This document shows positions 43,301 through 54,000 of a DNA stretch of 64,000 nucleotides, piece by piece. Source of the stretch: Chrysopilus asiliformis. Taxonomy: Eukaryota > Arthropoda > Insecta > Diptera > Rhagionidae. Within the stretch, counting starts at the first letter, position 1; each line of letters opens with the position of its first letter. The stretch spans positions 113,557,324-113,621,323 of the forward strand of contig OZ035960.1 of assembly GCA_964034945.1 (NCBI GenBank). Direction: 5' to 3'. The notes beneath the pieces were generated by a model, which ran no database searches, was not told the DNA's origin, and saw only the letters and a list, made by a program, of their open reading frames with translations. Position numbers and translations under genes: made by a program.

Positions 43301-45053
43301 AAAGAATTTTTTCATATTTCATTTTAATTTTGTTGTAGTTGTTCATTACAGAAAAACACCGCCGTTCACTTGAATTCCTCACTTCGGCCACTCACGGCCC
43401 AATTATTGGCCTTTCGAAGCTTCTACCAATTAATTAGAAGTTATAGTTTGTATTTATGAATTGATTTGATCACCATAATATCGAAATAATTGGAATTTTA
43501 CAATTTTCTTGGGGGAACTTTTACAATTTTCTTGGGGAAAATTTTGTACACAACACCACGCCATACGCAACTCTTTCTCAAGTGCTCTTTGCTTTGTAAT
43601 ATCACCCAGTTTGATATTATTCTTGACGGCTCATTTCCTTAAAGCCAAACAGCAATCGAATCAAATAAATCTGAAGCGTCTATTACTGTCTACTGGCCGA
43701 GAAAACGTAGTCGGCACTTGCCAGACACAAAAAGCCATTCGGGTCAAAAGCTAACTCGAAACGTTCTTTTATTCAGTATAAAGTGTCAGCCGGAATTCTT
43801 TTTTTGATTTAACAGCGAGTGCCAAACTCGAGGCAAGTAAATGCATACATAAGCCCGACGAATACTATGAGACAAATTGCGTGTATCGACTAGAGAGACT
43901 ATTATCTAGAGAGCGGACATCAACATTAAATAAACTGTCCCACTGAGTAGGTCGTTTTTCAACTTAGCGGCCATTTTTGCACGTCCCATTGTCCACTCTC
44001 TAGATCAGGGGTCATCAAAGTAACTGTCGCTCCCTTTACAATCAAAATTTGTAACCACTACACATTAAAATACAGCACCGATTCCAACTCCAAAGCACGG
44101 TTGAAACAGCAACACACAAGCATTACAGCACACAATAAAAGGTCGATTATAGAGCTACGCTGTTAAAGCCAATCTGTGTGATGAGCCAGCCGAGCCACTA
44201 GCTGATGATGCTTGCTCTAGATTATAGGTTCTCTAAATTAAAGGCTCTCTAGATTATAGGCTCTTTAGTTAGTAACGGATGAAACGTTCAGAAAAATATG
44301 GTTTATAACCGAAAGCGTAATCTCCATACAGGCGACTTTTTCATCTGGACAGAAAGGAAGAAAACAATCACCCTACAAATTTTGTCATCTTCTTTCGAAA
44401 ATCTTCTCAAATATCAAATTTATTGCAAAAAAAATAATATACTTCCCAATAACATTGACATCGTCGAGCTTGATATCGCAGATTACAGTGCCGGCATTCA
44501 GCAAGATACGTTTTTATACCCGTATGGTGAAACCAAAGGGTATATTAGATTTGCCTTACCGTTTGTAACGCCAAGATCCCGTCATCACACAAAAAAATTA
44601 ATTACACCAGGGTGTTTAGAATGATAAAAAAAAGTTGAATTTAGCATGTCCGTCCGTTCGTCCGTTTGTGGCGCGGATTGCGGGCGCACGGATTGAGCTA
44701 GAGACTTCAAATTTTACGCTTTTGTTATGTTTTATCAAAGCAAAATGATCAAAATTTGCACATGTACAGTTTGCACTTTCGTTTTGGCTTGTTTATCCAA
44801 AACGACACACGTCTGGAATCCATAACACACTTCTAAAAAATCGGTTGTGAAATTAGTTGTTTGTAATTTGTAAAAAGAAATTGTGTAGAAAAGGACTAAT
44901 AACTTTAAAAGCGTAGGGAATTGGGGAAATTAAATTTAATGGAATGAAAAAAAGTTTTTCATTTTAGTCTGAAGAATTGCCTCGGTAATAAACTTAGTAA
45001 AACAATGAATTTTTTTTAAAAGTAATATTTATTTAAACAAAAAAAATGAAGAA
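40326..45053. other. Long region upstream of pygopus
   Basis: 4.7 kb with no gene I can support. It should contain the pygopus promoter and non-coding 5' exon(s); an acceptor-like T-tract directly before 40325 was not resolved. One small Tc1/pogo-like MITE is at 41954-42054. A short open frame at 44298-44624 is discussed under rejected items. The repeat-like stretch 44640-44760 (CCGTCCGTTCGTCCGTTTG) looks like part of a mobile element. Confidence 0.45.
41954..42054. mobile_element. Tc1/pogo-like MITE
   Basis: A 101-bp element with ends CAGTAACACCTCAATAAATC and GTTATCGAGGTTCGACTG, flanked by TA at 41952-41953 and 42055-42056. TA duplication and CAG...CTG ends fit Tc1/mariner-pogo. It is a relative of 23543-23616. 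Confidence 0.75.
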
Positions 45054-46297
45054 TTATGTACTAACAGGTGTTAAATTAATTAATTTGTTGCTGGATTCGG
45101 CTAACTCCGTAATAGACACTCGACCTCGCTGTTTAATAAATTTAGCGACAGCATCGAGTTCGGCTTCTGAAATATAAATAAACTTTCCTCGATCGTCGAT
45201 AACGCCAGTTAGTTGACCATCACTTTGTAATTCCGTAATTCGATCGATTGCCTGCTGTGTTTTCAATTTAAAATGATTTGCGAGGTCCTCGAGTACAACC
45301 ACTTTATTATCTTGAATGTATTTGATAAATTCTTGTAACAGGTTTTCTTTTTCGTCGTCCTCTTCCTCGAAACCCTCTTCTTCTATGCTAAATGCGGCTT
45401 TCATTTTTAGATATTCCTCGTATTCTTTGCGTTCCTGCTCCTCCCTGGCACGTTTTTCCTCCTCAGATCTATTTTTGTAAAAAAAAGTATGATTTACATT
45501 TAGATATTTCTTTTAAATATTTTTATTATGGGCGAAAAACAGAAGTGCTTGCGCTATTTCTTCAAAAACTGCTGAACCGATTATAACGAAATTTTACCGT
45601 TAGATTTAGAGTACCATGGCGAGTGTCGTAGACTGTTATTAAACCCATTTAAAAGTATTTTTTGAGCCGCTAACGGGATTTTGATCCGATTCTATCGCTA
45701 AACAAGTCATTCTTCAACTAGCTTAACACAGAGGGAACCGACAATCCCAATAACCAAAGCCCAATACAGTTTTTATAGAATACCTTTTCCGTTCCTCTTC
45801 GTCGGCCTTTTCCTCCTCTTTCTTCCGCTCCTCCTCTATTAGTGCATCCTTTTTCTTTTTTTCCTCCCGCATCAAAAGCTCAGCTTCTCGTTGAGCCTTC
45901 TTCTCGGCCTTTGCTTCTATCTTGGCCCTCTTTTTGGTGCCAATCTTCTCATCGAAGTTGGGCTCCTTCCGTTCTCTTGGGGTTTCTGAATCTCCATCGT
46001 CGTCCTGGTCTTCAACAACAGCCGCAGTCGCAGATGTGGTTGGGGCCGCAGCTGTTCTCAACCGGTTTCTCTGATTTCGGGCAATTTGGGCACGACGTGG
46101 AACCCCTTCCTGCGCTCTGATGGGCACTGGAACTGCGTTGCGTGGCGCTGCTAAAAGAAACAATTTTTATGAAGCCCTGATTCCGAAAACCAAGGATCGT
46201 TACCTTTCTCGGACTTCTTGGAACTCCTCAGAAAGTACAGAGTGACGATAACAATTAATAATGCAACCGCAACGCCAATTAGGAGAATTAAATCCAT
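45054..46297 (-). CDS. Ddrgk1: DDRGK domain-containing protein 1 (UFMylation adaptor)
   Basis: Three exons in phase: 46297-46204, 46150-45784 and 45468-45054; 291 residues. It opens with a single N-terminal membrane helix ([19 protein letters not shown]). A disordered Arg/Ala segment and a highly charged Glu/Lys/Arg coiled coil follow, then the C-terminal PCI/winged-helix domain containing the family's signature ([13 protein letters not shown]). DDRGK1 (UFBP1) anchors the UFM1 ligase UFL1 to the ER membrane and promotes UFMylation of ribosomes stalled at the ER. Exon 2 begins at a NAGNAG acceptor (TTTTAGCAG), so a one-residue variant is possible. An AATAAA on the minus strand (45033-45028) follows the stop. 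The gene is divergent from eclair. Confidence 0.95.
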
Positions 46298-46574
46298 TTT
46301 TAATTGTCTTGCACTCGAAACAAGATCTCGCCAGAAAAACAAAACTAGACTACTGCGCGTACTCAGGGAAAATGTGTTGTACGGCAAACACCGTGAGCGT
46401 AGGTTTCCATTTGCGAAAATGAATTTGTGTGGTTGAAGTTTCGAAATACGTCTTCACAAGTGTCAAATAGGAAAGACTGTTCCTTGATTTTTATTACCAT
46501 TAAAATTGTGACGTGTCGGCGAAGTTGGATCGGAACTTACTTCACGAGAAAATATCAATTTTCCAGCAATAAAA
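46298..46574. promoter_or_regulatory. Divergent (bidirectional) promoter region Ddrgk1/eca
   Basis: Only 277 bp separate the two start codons, and the genes point away from each other. All core promoter elements and both 5' UTRs must fit here. I see no TATA box in the expected places. Both products work at the ER, so shared control would make sense, but that is inference. Confidence 0.6.
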
Positions 46575-47283
46575 ATGGATCGCGCTTTTTTGTTTAGTGT
46601 TCTATTCATAAGTACAATAGGACTTTCCCATTCGCTGTATTTTCACATCGCTGAAACGGAGAGGAAATGCTTTATTGAGGAAATTCCCGACGAGACAACC
46701 GTCATTGGTAAGCTTGCTATTTTACTGCACTGAGACACGTCCTTAATAATTATCCCTGATTTTAGTCAACTACAAAGTGGAGCTACATGATCCCCGATCG
46801 GGTGGTTTCATGCCCTCTTCCCCTGGAATCGCCATGCACGTTGAAGTGAAGGATCCGGACGACAAAATCATAATGTCGCGTGCTTACAGTTCCGAGGGGC
46901 GCATTTCGTTCACCTCACACACTCCCGGCGAACACGTTATCTGCATGTACTCGAATAGTACGGCCTGGTTCAGCGGATCCCAGCTTCGGGTCCATCTGGA
47001 TATTCAAGTAGGCGAGCACGCCATCGACTATGCAAACGTAGCACAAAAAGAAAAGCTCACCGAACTTCAATTGCGCATCCGACAGCTCCTGGACCAAGTC
47101 GAGCAGATCACCAAGGAACAGAACTATCAGCGATATCGCGAGGAGAGATTCCGTCACACCAGCGAAAGCACAAACTCTCGAGTTCTATGGTGGTCGCTTG
47201 CCCAAACAGTCGTCTTGCTGTCGATGGGCTTCTGGCAGATGAGGCATCTTAGAATCTTCTTCGAAACCAAGAAACTAGTTTAA
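46575..47283 (+). CDS. eca: p24 alpha-family cargo receptor (eclair/TMED4-9 type)
   Basis: Two exons, 46575-46707 and 46766-47283; 216 residues. A signal peptide ([20 protein letters not shown]) is followed by the GOLD domain starting [20 protein letters not shown] coiled coil, a C-terminal membrane helix ([19 protein letters not shown]) and a short cytosolic tail [10 protein letters not shown] come next. The tail carries an FF export motif and a C-terminal KKxx dilysine signal for COPI retrieval. The cysteines of the GOLD disulfide (KCFIEE and VICMYS) are present. p24 proteins cycle between ER and Golgi and help load cargo into COPII vesicles; in flies eclair is needed for Wnt/Wingless export. 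AATAAA at 47395-47400. Confidence 0.93.
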
Positions 47284-48032
47284 ATACCTTTTCAATTATA
47301 AACTTATTTAAGATTTGTTTTGGATATGCATACATACTAACTCTAGTATTTTGTCATTTGCAAAAGTATTTTGTGAAATTCACATTTGTAAATTAATAAA
47401 ATCCTAAACTTTTGCAGTCAATTTGTGATGAATTTTCATTTTACTGATTAGTGGCTAACAGCTATGTTTTTGGTGGACTTTTGGTGGATTTAAATATTTA
47501 AAAATCCGCTTGAATAAGGCAAAAAAATAGCATCGTCCTTTTTTATAAACTAATCGTTGGTTTTCTCGAAAACGGTGAATCGTATTGAAAAATTTATAAA
47601 GCCAAATTCTGTTGAGAATAAGATTTTACACAACTGTTCCATACATCAAAATCCAATCGGACCACTCCTTTCCCGCCTCTCCTGTACAAACGGATTTTTA
47701 AATAAACATTTTTGTCTGTCATCATATTATAGAGTATTTGACGATTAGCCCTTGGCTATTGAAGCTTTTCTTATGTTTTTGTATATATTTTCTATAATCC
47801 ACTGATAAAATATAATTAATATCCATTCAAAGAGTAATGAGTAGGTAGTATTGACGAAATAATAATTTTAAAAGCTTTAAATTTAATTCCAATAAAGTTT
47901 ACATAAAAAATGCCTTCTAACACATGACGAAATACATTTTTTTGAATCATAAAAAACAATTAAGGAATAAATCTTGTCTATATCTAATGCTCACATAATA
48001 AAAACAAAAATTAAAACCGCATTGTAGGCAAT
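47284..48032. other. Convergent 3' spacer between eca and the Ki-67-like gene
   Basis: It contains the eca poly(A) signal at 47395-47400 and then AT-rich DNA in which the Ki-67-like 3' UTR (minus) must end. No gene was recognised. Confidence 0.5.
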
Positions 48033-51000
48033 TTATTGCCTTTTTCGAGTGCGCTTAGGTCGAGTTTCTGCCGAATCATTTTCTGAATTCAACTCGATAT
48101 CATCAGATTGGGTTTTGATTGATTTTCCTCTGGTTGAACGTGTGGAAGGTTTTCCTACAATAAAGATTTGAAATTTCATTTGGAGTTTACTTTTTTAAAT
48201 TTCATATTAATTTTCAAAAGTGCGATTTTAAATGTTCACCTTCTTCGTAGGATTTTTCAGGGGCTTCTTTAACTGATTGTACTTCACTGGATTCGTTCCT
48301 TTTCTCAGTTTTACGAGTTCTCTTTACGGGTTTTTGTGGAGTTTCAGATAGTGTGTTCGACACATCTTTTTCTGATGGTTTAGATTCATCTGCAAAAGAA
48401 AAAAAAATATTAAAATATTTCCTATTACCTGAAGGCGCGATAAAAATACCTTGCGGATCAACTGTAGATTGTGAATTTATCGAATTACTAGCAGAGCCTT
48501 TCGCCTCGCGTGGTTGTGGTTTCCTTCCCCTTCTCGGACGATTTATCGACATATCATGGATTTCTTCAGTTTGGGATTCACTTTCTGTTGTCTGCGTTGC
48601 AGTTGTTTGTTTAGCCTTTCTACCTCGTGTCGGCCGTGTTTCAGAAATCGTGCTGGTTTCATCCACAGACTCGGAATTATTCTCAGCAACTGCAGGCGAA
48701 AATATTTCAGTTTTGAGGATCTGTCTTGCAGGTCTACCTGTTTTCCTCCGGGTTTCTTTTATCTCTGAAATTTCATTCAAATCGCTGGCCTGTTCCACAT
48801 TGCTATCATTTGCTGATTCTTTTATTGGTGAGATTGTAAGATCGTTTGTTACATTGGCATCGCTTTTGGATACCGATTGCGGAGTGGACGATTTGTCTTC
48901 ATGCTTCAAAGCTTCAATTACTTTCGAAGTTGCTCGTCGTTTACGCAATGGTGTGATACTTGTTTCCAACGACTCAAATTGTATTGGTGTATGTGTGGAA
49001 TTTGAACGCAGACGACGTCGAGGCATTAATCGGATGTCTACGGGTGTTTTGAATTCAACTGCTGTTTCGATTTTAAGCTTTACGGGCGTAATAGAAGTTT
49101 TTGGCCGTTTCTCAGACACTGATTCCGTTTTCAATTCCTTTAGAGAGTCATTTTCCAACTGTAGTTTAGCCTTTCTACCTCGTTTCACTGGTGTTACAGA
49201 GACTTTTTCGATTTGCAAGGAATCTGGAATAATTTTGGAATCCTTCGTTGCTTCTTTTAAATGATTGGAGTCAATGGAATCAACCGCTTCGGGTTTAGGG
49301 GCCTCTTTTTGAATTCGTTTTTTCCTAGGACGTCCTGGGCGTCGCATTATCGGCTCTGCTACGTTCGCAGGTGATTCTACAACTTGATTTTCCGAATCTA
49401 GAGAGTCATTTTCCGCCTCTAGTTTAGCCTTTCTACCTCGTTTCACTGGTGTTACAGAGACTTTTTCGATTTGCAAGGAATTTGAAATAATTTTGGAATC
49501 CGCCGTTGCTTCTTTTAAATGATTGGAGTCAATGGAATCAACCGCTTCCGGTTTAGGGGCCTCTTCTTGAATTCGATTTTTCCTAGGACGTCCTGGTCGT
49601 CGCATTATCGGCTCTGCTACGTTCGCAGGTGATTCTACAACTTGATTTTCCGAATCGCTTTTTGACCCCAATGCTTGTTTTCGCGTGTTCGTTCGAGTTC
49701 TTGTAGCAGGCAAAACTTCTTCCACTATTTTTGCAATTTCTGGTTTATCATTTTGTACTGATATTGGTTCTTCAAAATCATTTTCCACCGCTTCAATTTT
49801 CTTAGATTTCGCCGCACGTGTAGCTCTTGTCGATTTCTTAACTTCAATCAGTACCACTTCATTTTCTGTATTTGTGACATCATTTCTCTCTGGCGTTTTC
49901 TTAAAGTTTTCAAATCTGACTTTTTTATTTCGTGAAGTTTTCTCTTCCTGTTCTGACGCAATCGACGTCATCACTGTTGGTATGTCTTTAGAATTTGAAG
50001 AGGAATTTTCGTTGGTATTTTTCCCTTCACTAGCTGAACGTTTACCGTTTTTCTTCGATTTTGTTGGCCAAGAACCTTCAGTTTCATTTCTTAAATCTGG
50101 CTTTGAATTAAATTCTTCTTCTGAAACAGTCTCTTTTTCCAAAGCAGAACTTTCTTGTGATTTCAAACTCTCGTTCTGCTGCTTATCAAATGGCAAACTT
50201 TTTTCAACATCCATTTTTGATTTACTTACATTTCGAATGGGTTTTCTTGTCGTGAGCAAATTAGTTTCGGTATCTGCTAAGATTTGGTGGTCTTTTCCAA
50301 TTTGATCAAAATTTTCATGCTTGGATACTTCATCATCCACTTCAATTTTAGGATCAGTTTCTTTGGTTTTGCCTCTGCCCCTCGTCTGTCCCTTAGGTTT
50401 TGCATTTTTATCAACCTCCTCCCGATTTACTTCTTCACTGAATGTTGCAGTTTCAATAATCGGGTTTTCCAAATTGTTGTCCTTAGAAAATTTATCCTTT
50501 TCCGAAACTTCAACCTTTTTTACTCTATTTCGCGTTGCTCTTTTGGGTGCAACATTTTCAATCACCACTGCTTCATAAACTTCAACTTCCTTCCGATTAG
50601 ATCCGATCTCCACCTCGTCATCTTTATTTTCTGAAAAATCAAAGATAATGAATCCAATTTTCTTCAAATTTTAATTTAAAAACCTTACCTGAAACATCTT
50701 GAGCTCGCGATTTTCCGACTTTTCGACTTGCTGCCCGCCCCTTCGGTTGTCCACCTTTTGGGAGATCGAATTTGTTTTCGATTTTTTCTGTAGTGATATT
50801 TTTCTCAGTATGTTGCACATCTAGATGACTTATGATGCTCGAAGCGACAGTAATTTCATTTTTGATTTCAGTGCTGTGATTACTGTCGCTCAGGTTTTTT
50901 AGAGGTGTATCTAATTTAAACTCTTTCGTAGTTCCCATATCAGGAGACTGATTTAGTGTTACATCCTTTGATCCTTGTGTAGTTGTTGGCGCATTCTCAA

Positions 51001-54000
51001 TTTCAGAGACACTAGAAAGTTCCGTTTCTTTTTGTTGATCCAGACTTTCGAGAGCGGAGTCGATCTCGTATCTTTCCTTGGCCGCTTCCAGATCGAAGGA
51101 CGTGTCAACAGGACGATCTCCCATCGTTTTTCGCGATTTTCGAGTGGGCTTCTGGGACTCTTCGACGAAAGACTTACTAGCGAGATTAGATTTCGGCTCG
51201 TCGTCTATCCTCTCGAGAGCCGAGTCGATCTCATATCTTTCCTTGGCCGCTTCCAGATCGAAGGACGTGTCGACAGGACGATCTCCCATCGTTTTTCTGG
51301 AAACGCAAGTTGTGTTCCGGGATTCTTCGACGAAAGACTTGCTAGCGAGATTGGATTTTGGCTCGTCGTCGATCATCTCAAGTGCGGAATCGATCTCGTA
51401 TCTTTCCTTGGCCGCTTCCAGATCGAAGGACGTGTCAACTGGACGATCTCCCATCGTTTTTCGCGATTTTCGAGTGGGCTTCTGGGATTCTTCGACGAAA
51501 GACTTGCTAGCAAGGTTGGATTTCGGCTCGTCGTCGATCATCTCAAGAGCGGAGTCGATCTCATATCTTTCCTTGGCCGCTTCCAGATCGAAGGACGTGT
51601 CCACAGGACGATCTCCCATCGTTTTTCTGGAAGCGCGAGTTGTCTTCTGGGATTCTTCGACGAAAGACTTGCTAGCGATATTAGATTTCGGCTCGTCGTC
51701 GATCATCTCGAGAGCGGAGTCGATCTCATATCTTTCCTTGGCCGCTTCCAGATCGAAGGACGTGTCAACTGGACGATCTCCCATCGTTTTTCGCGATTTG
51801 CGAGTGGATTTCTGGGACTCTTCGACGAAAGACTTACTAGCGAGATTGGATTTTGGCTCATCGTCGATCCTCTCGAGAGCGGAGTTGATCTCGTACCGTT
51901 CCTTGGCCGCTTCCAGATCGAAGGACGTGTCAACTGGGCGATCTCCCATCGTTTTTCTGGAAACGCAAGTTGTATTCCGGGATTCTTCGACGAAAGACTT
52001 GCTAGCGAGATTGGATTTTGGCTCGTCGTCGATCATCTCAAGTGCGGAATCGATCTCGTATCTTTCCTTGGCCGCTTCCAGATCGAAGGACGTGTCAACT
52101 GGACGATCTCCCATCGTTTTTCGCGATTTTCGAGTGGGCTTCTGGGATTCTTCGACGAAAGACTTGCTAGCAAGGTTGGATTTCGGCTCGTCGTCGATCA
52201 TCTCAAGAGCGGAGTCGATCTCATATCTTTCCTTGGCCGCTTCCAGATCGAAGGACGTGTCCACAGGACGATCTCCCATCGTTTTTCTGGAAGCGCGAGT
52301 TGTCTTCTGGGATTCTTCGACGAAAGACTTGCTAGCGATATTAGATTTCGGCTCGTCGTCGATCATCTCGAGAGCGGAGTCGATCTCATATCTTTCCTTG
52401 GCCGCTTCCAGATCGAAGGACGTGTCAACTGGACGATCTCCCATCGTTTTTCTGGAAACGCAAGTTGTGTTCCGGGATTCTTCGACGAAAGACTTGCTAG
52501 CGAGATTGGATTTTGGCTCGTCGTCGATCATCTCAAGTGCGGAATCGATCTCGTATCTTTCCTTGGCCGCTTCCAGATCGAAGGACGTGTCAACTGGACG
52601 ATCTCCCATCGTTTTTCGCGATTTTCGAGTGGGCTTCTGGGATTCTTCGACGAAAGACTTGCTAGCAAGGTTGGATTTCGGCTCGTCGTCGATCATCTCA
52701 AGAGCGGAGTCGATCTCATATCTTTCCTTGGCCGCTTCCAGATCGAAGGACGTGTCCACAGGACGATCTCCCATCGTTTTTCTGGAAGCGCGAGTTGTCT
52801 TCTGGGATTCTTCGACGAAAGACTTGCTAGCGAGATTGGATTTTGGCTCGTCGTCGATCATCTCAAGTGCGGAATCGATCTCGTATCTTTCCTTGGCCGC
52901 TTCCAGATCGAAGGACGTGTCAACTGGACGATCTCCCATCGTTTTTCGCGATTTTCGAGTGGGCTTCTGGGATTCTTCGACGAAAGACTTGCTAGCAAGG
53001 TTGGATTTCGGCTCGTCGTCGATCATCTCAAGAGCGGAGTCGATCTCATATCTTTCCTTGGCCGCTTCCAGATCGAAGGACGTGTCCACAGGACGATCTC
53101 CCATCGTTTTTCTGGAAGCGCGAGTTGACTTCCGGGATTCTTCGACGAAAGACTTGCTAGCGAGATCGGATTTCGGCTCGTCGTCGACTCTCTCGAGAGC
53201 GCAGTCGATCTCGTACCGTTCCGTGGCCGCTTCCAGATCGAAGGACGTGTCAACTGGACGATCTCCCATCGTTTTTCTGGAAGCGCGAGTTGTCTTCCGG
53301 GATTCTTCGACAAAAGACTTGCTAGCGAGATCGGATTTCGGCTCGTCGTCGATCCTCTCGAGAGCAGAGTCGATTTCGTTTCGTTCCTTGGCCGCTTCCA
53401 GATCGAAGGACGTGTCAACTGGACGATCTCCCATCGTTTTTCGCGATTTTCGAGTGGGCTTCCGGGATTCTTCGACGAAAGACTTGCTAGCGAGATCGGA
53501 TTTCGGCTCGTCGTCGATTCTCTCGAGCGCAGAGTCGATTTCGTATCGTTCCTTGGCCGCTTCCAGATCGAAGGACGTGTCAACTGGACGATCTCCCATC
53601 GTTTTTCGCGATTTGCGAGTGGACTTCTGGGACTCTTCGACGAAAGACTTGCTAGCGAGATCGGATTTTGGCTCGTCGTCGACTCTCTCGAGAGCGCAGT
53701 CGATCTCGTACCGTTCCGTGGCCGCTTCCAGATCGAAGGACGTGTCAACTGGACGATCTCCCATCGTTTTTCTGGAAGCGCGAGTTGTCTTCCGGGATTC
53801 TTCGACAAAAGACTTGCTAGCGAGATCGGATTTCGGCTCGTCGTCGATCCTCTCGAGAGCAGAGTCGATTTCGTATCGTTCCTTGGCCGCTTCCAGATCG
53901 AACGACGTGTCAACTGGACGATCTCCCATCGTTTTTCGCGATTTGCGAGTGGACTTCTGAGACTCTTCAACGAAAGACTTGCTAGCGAGATCGGATTTCG

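Noticed and set aside
44298..44624. 108-codon open frame on the plus strand, with YPYGETKGYIRF
   Set aside because: No recognisable family, no splice partners, in AT-rich DNA upstream of pygopus; it could equally be chance or an old element fragment.
50975..53128. 717-codon plus-strand frame
   Set aside because: Shadow of the 165-bp repeats of the minus-strand gene.
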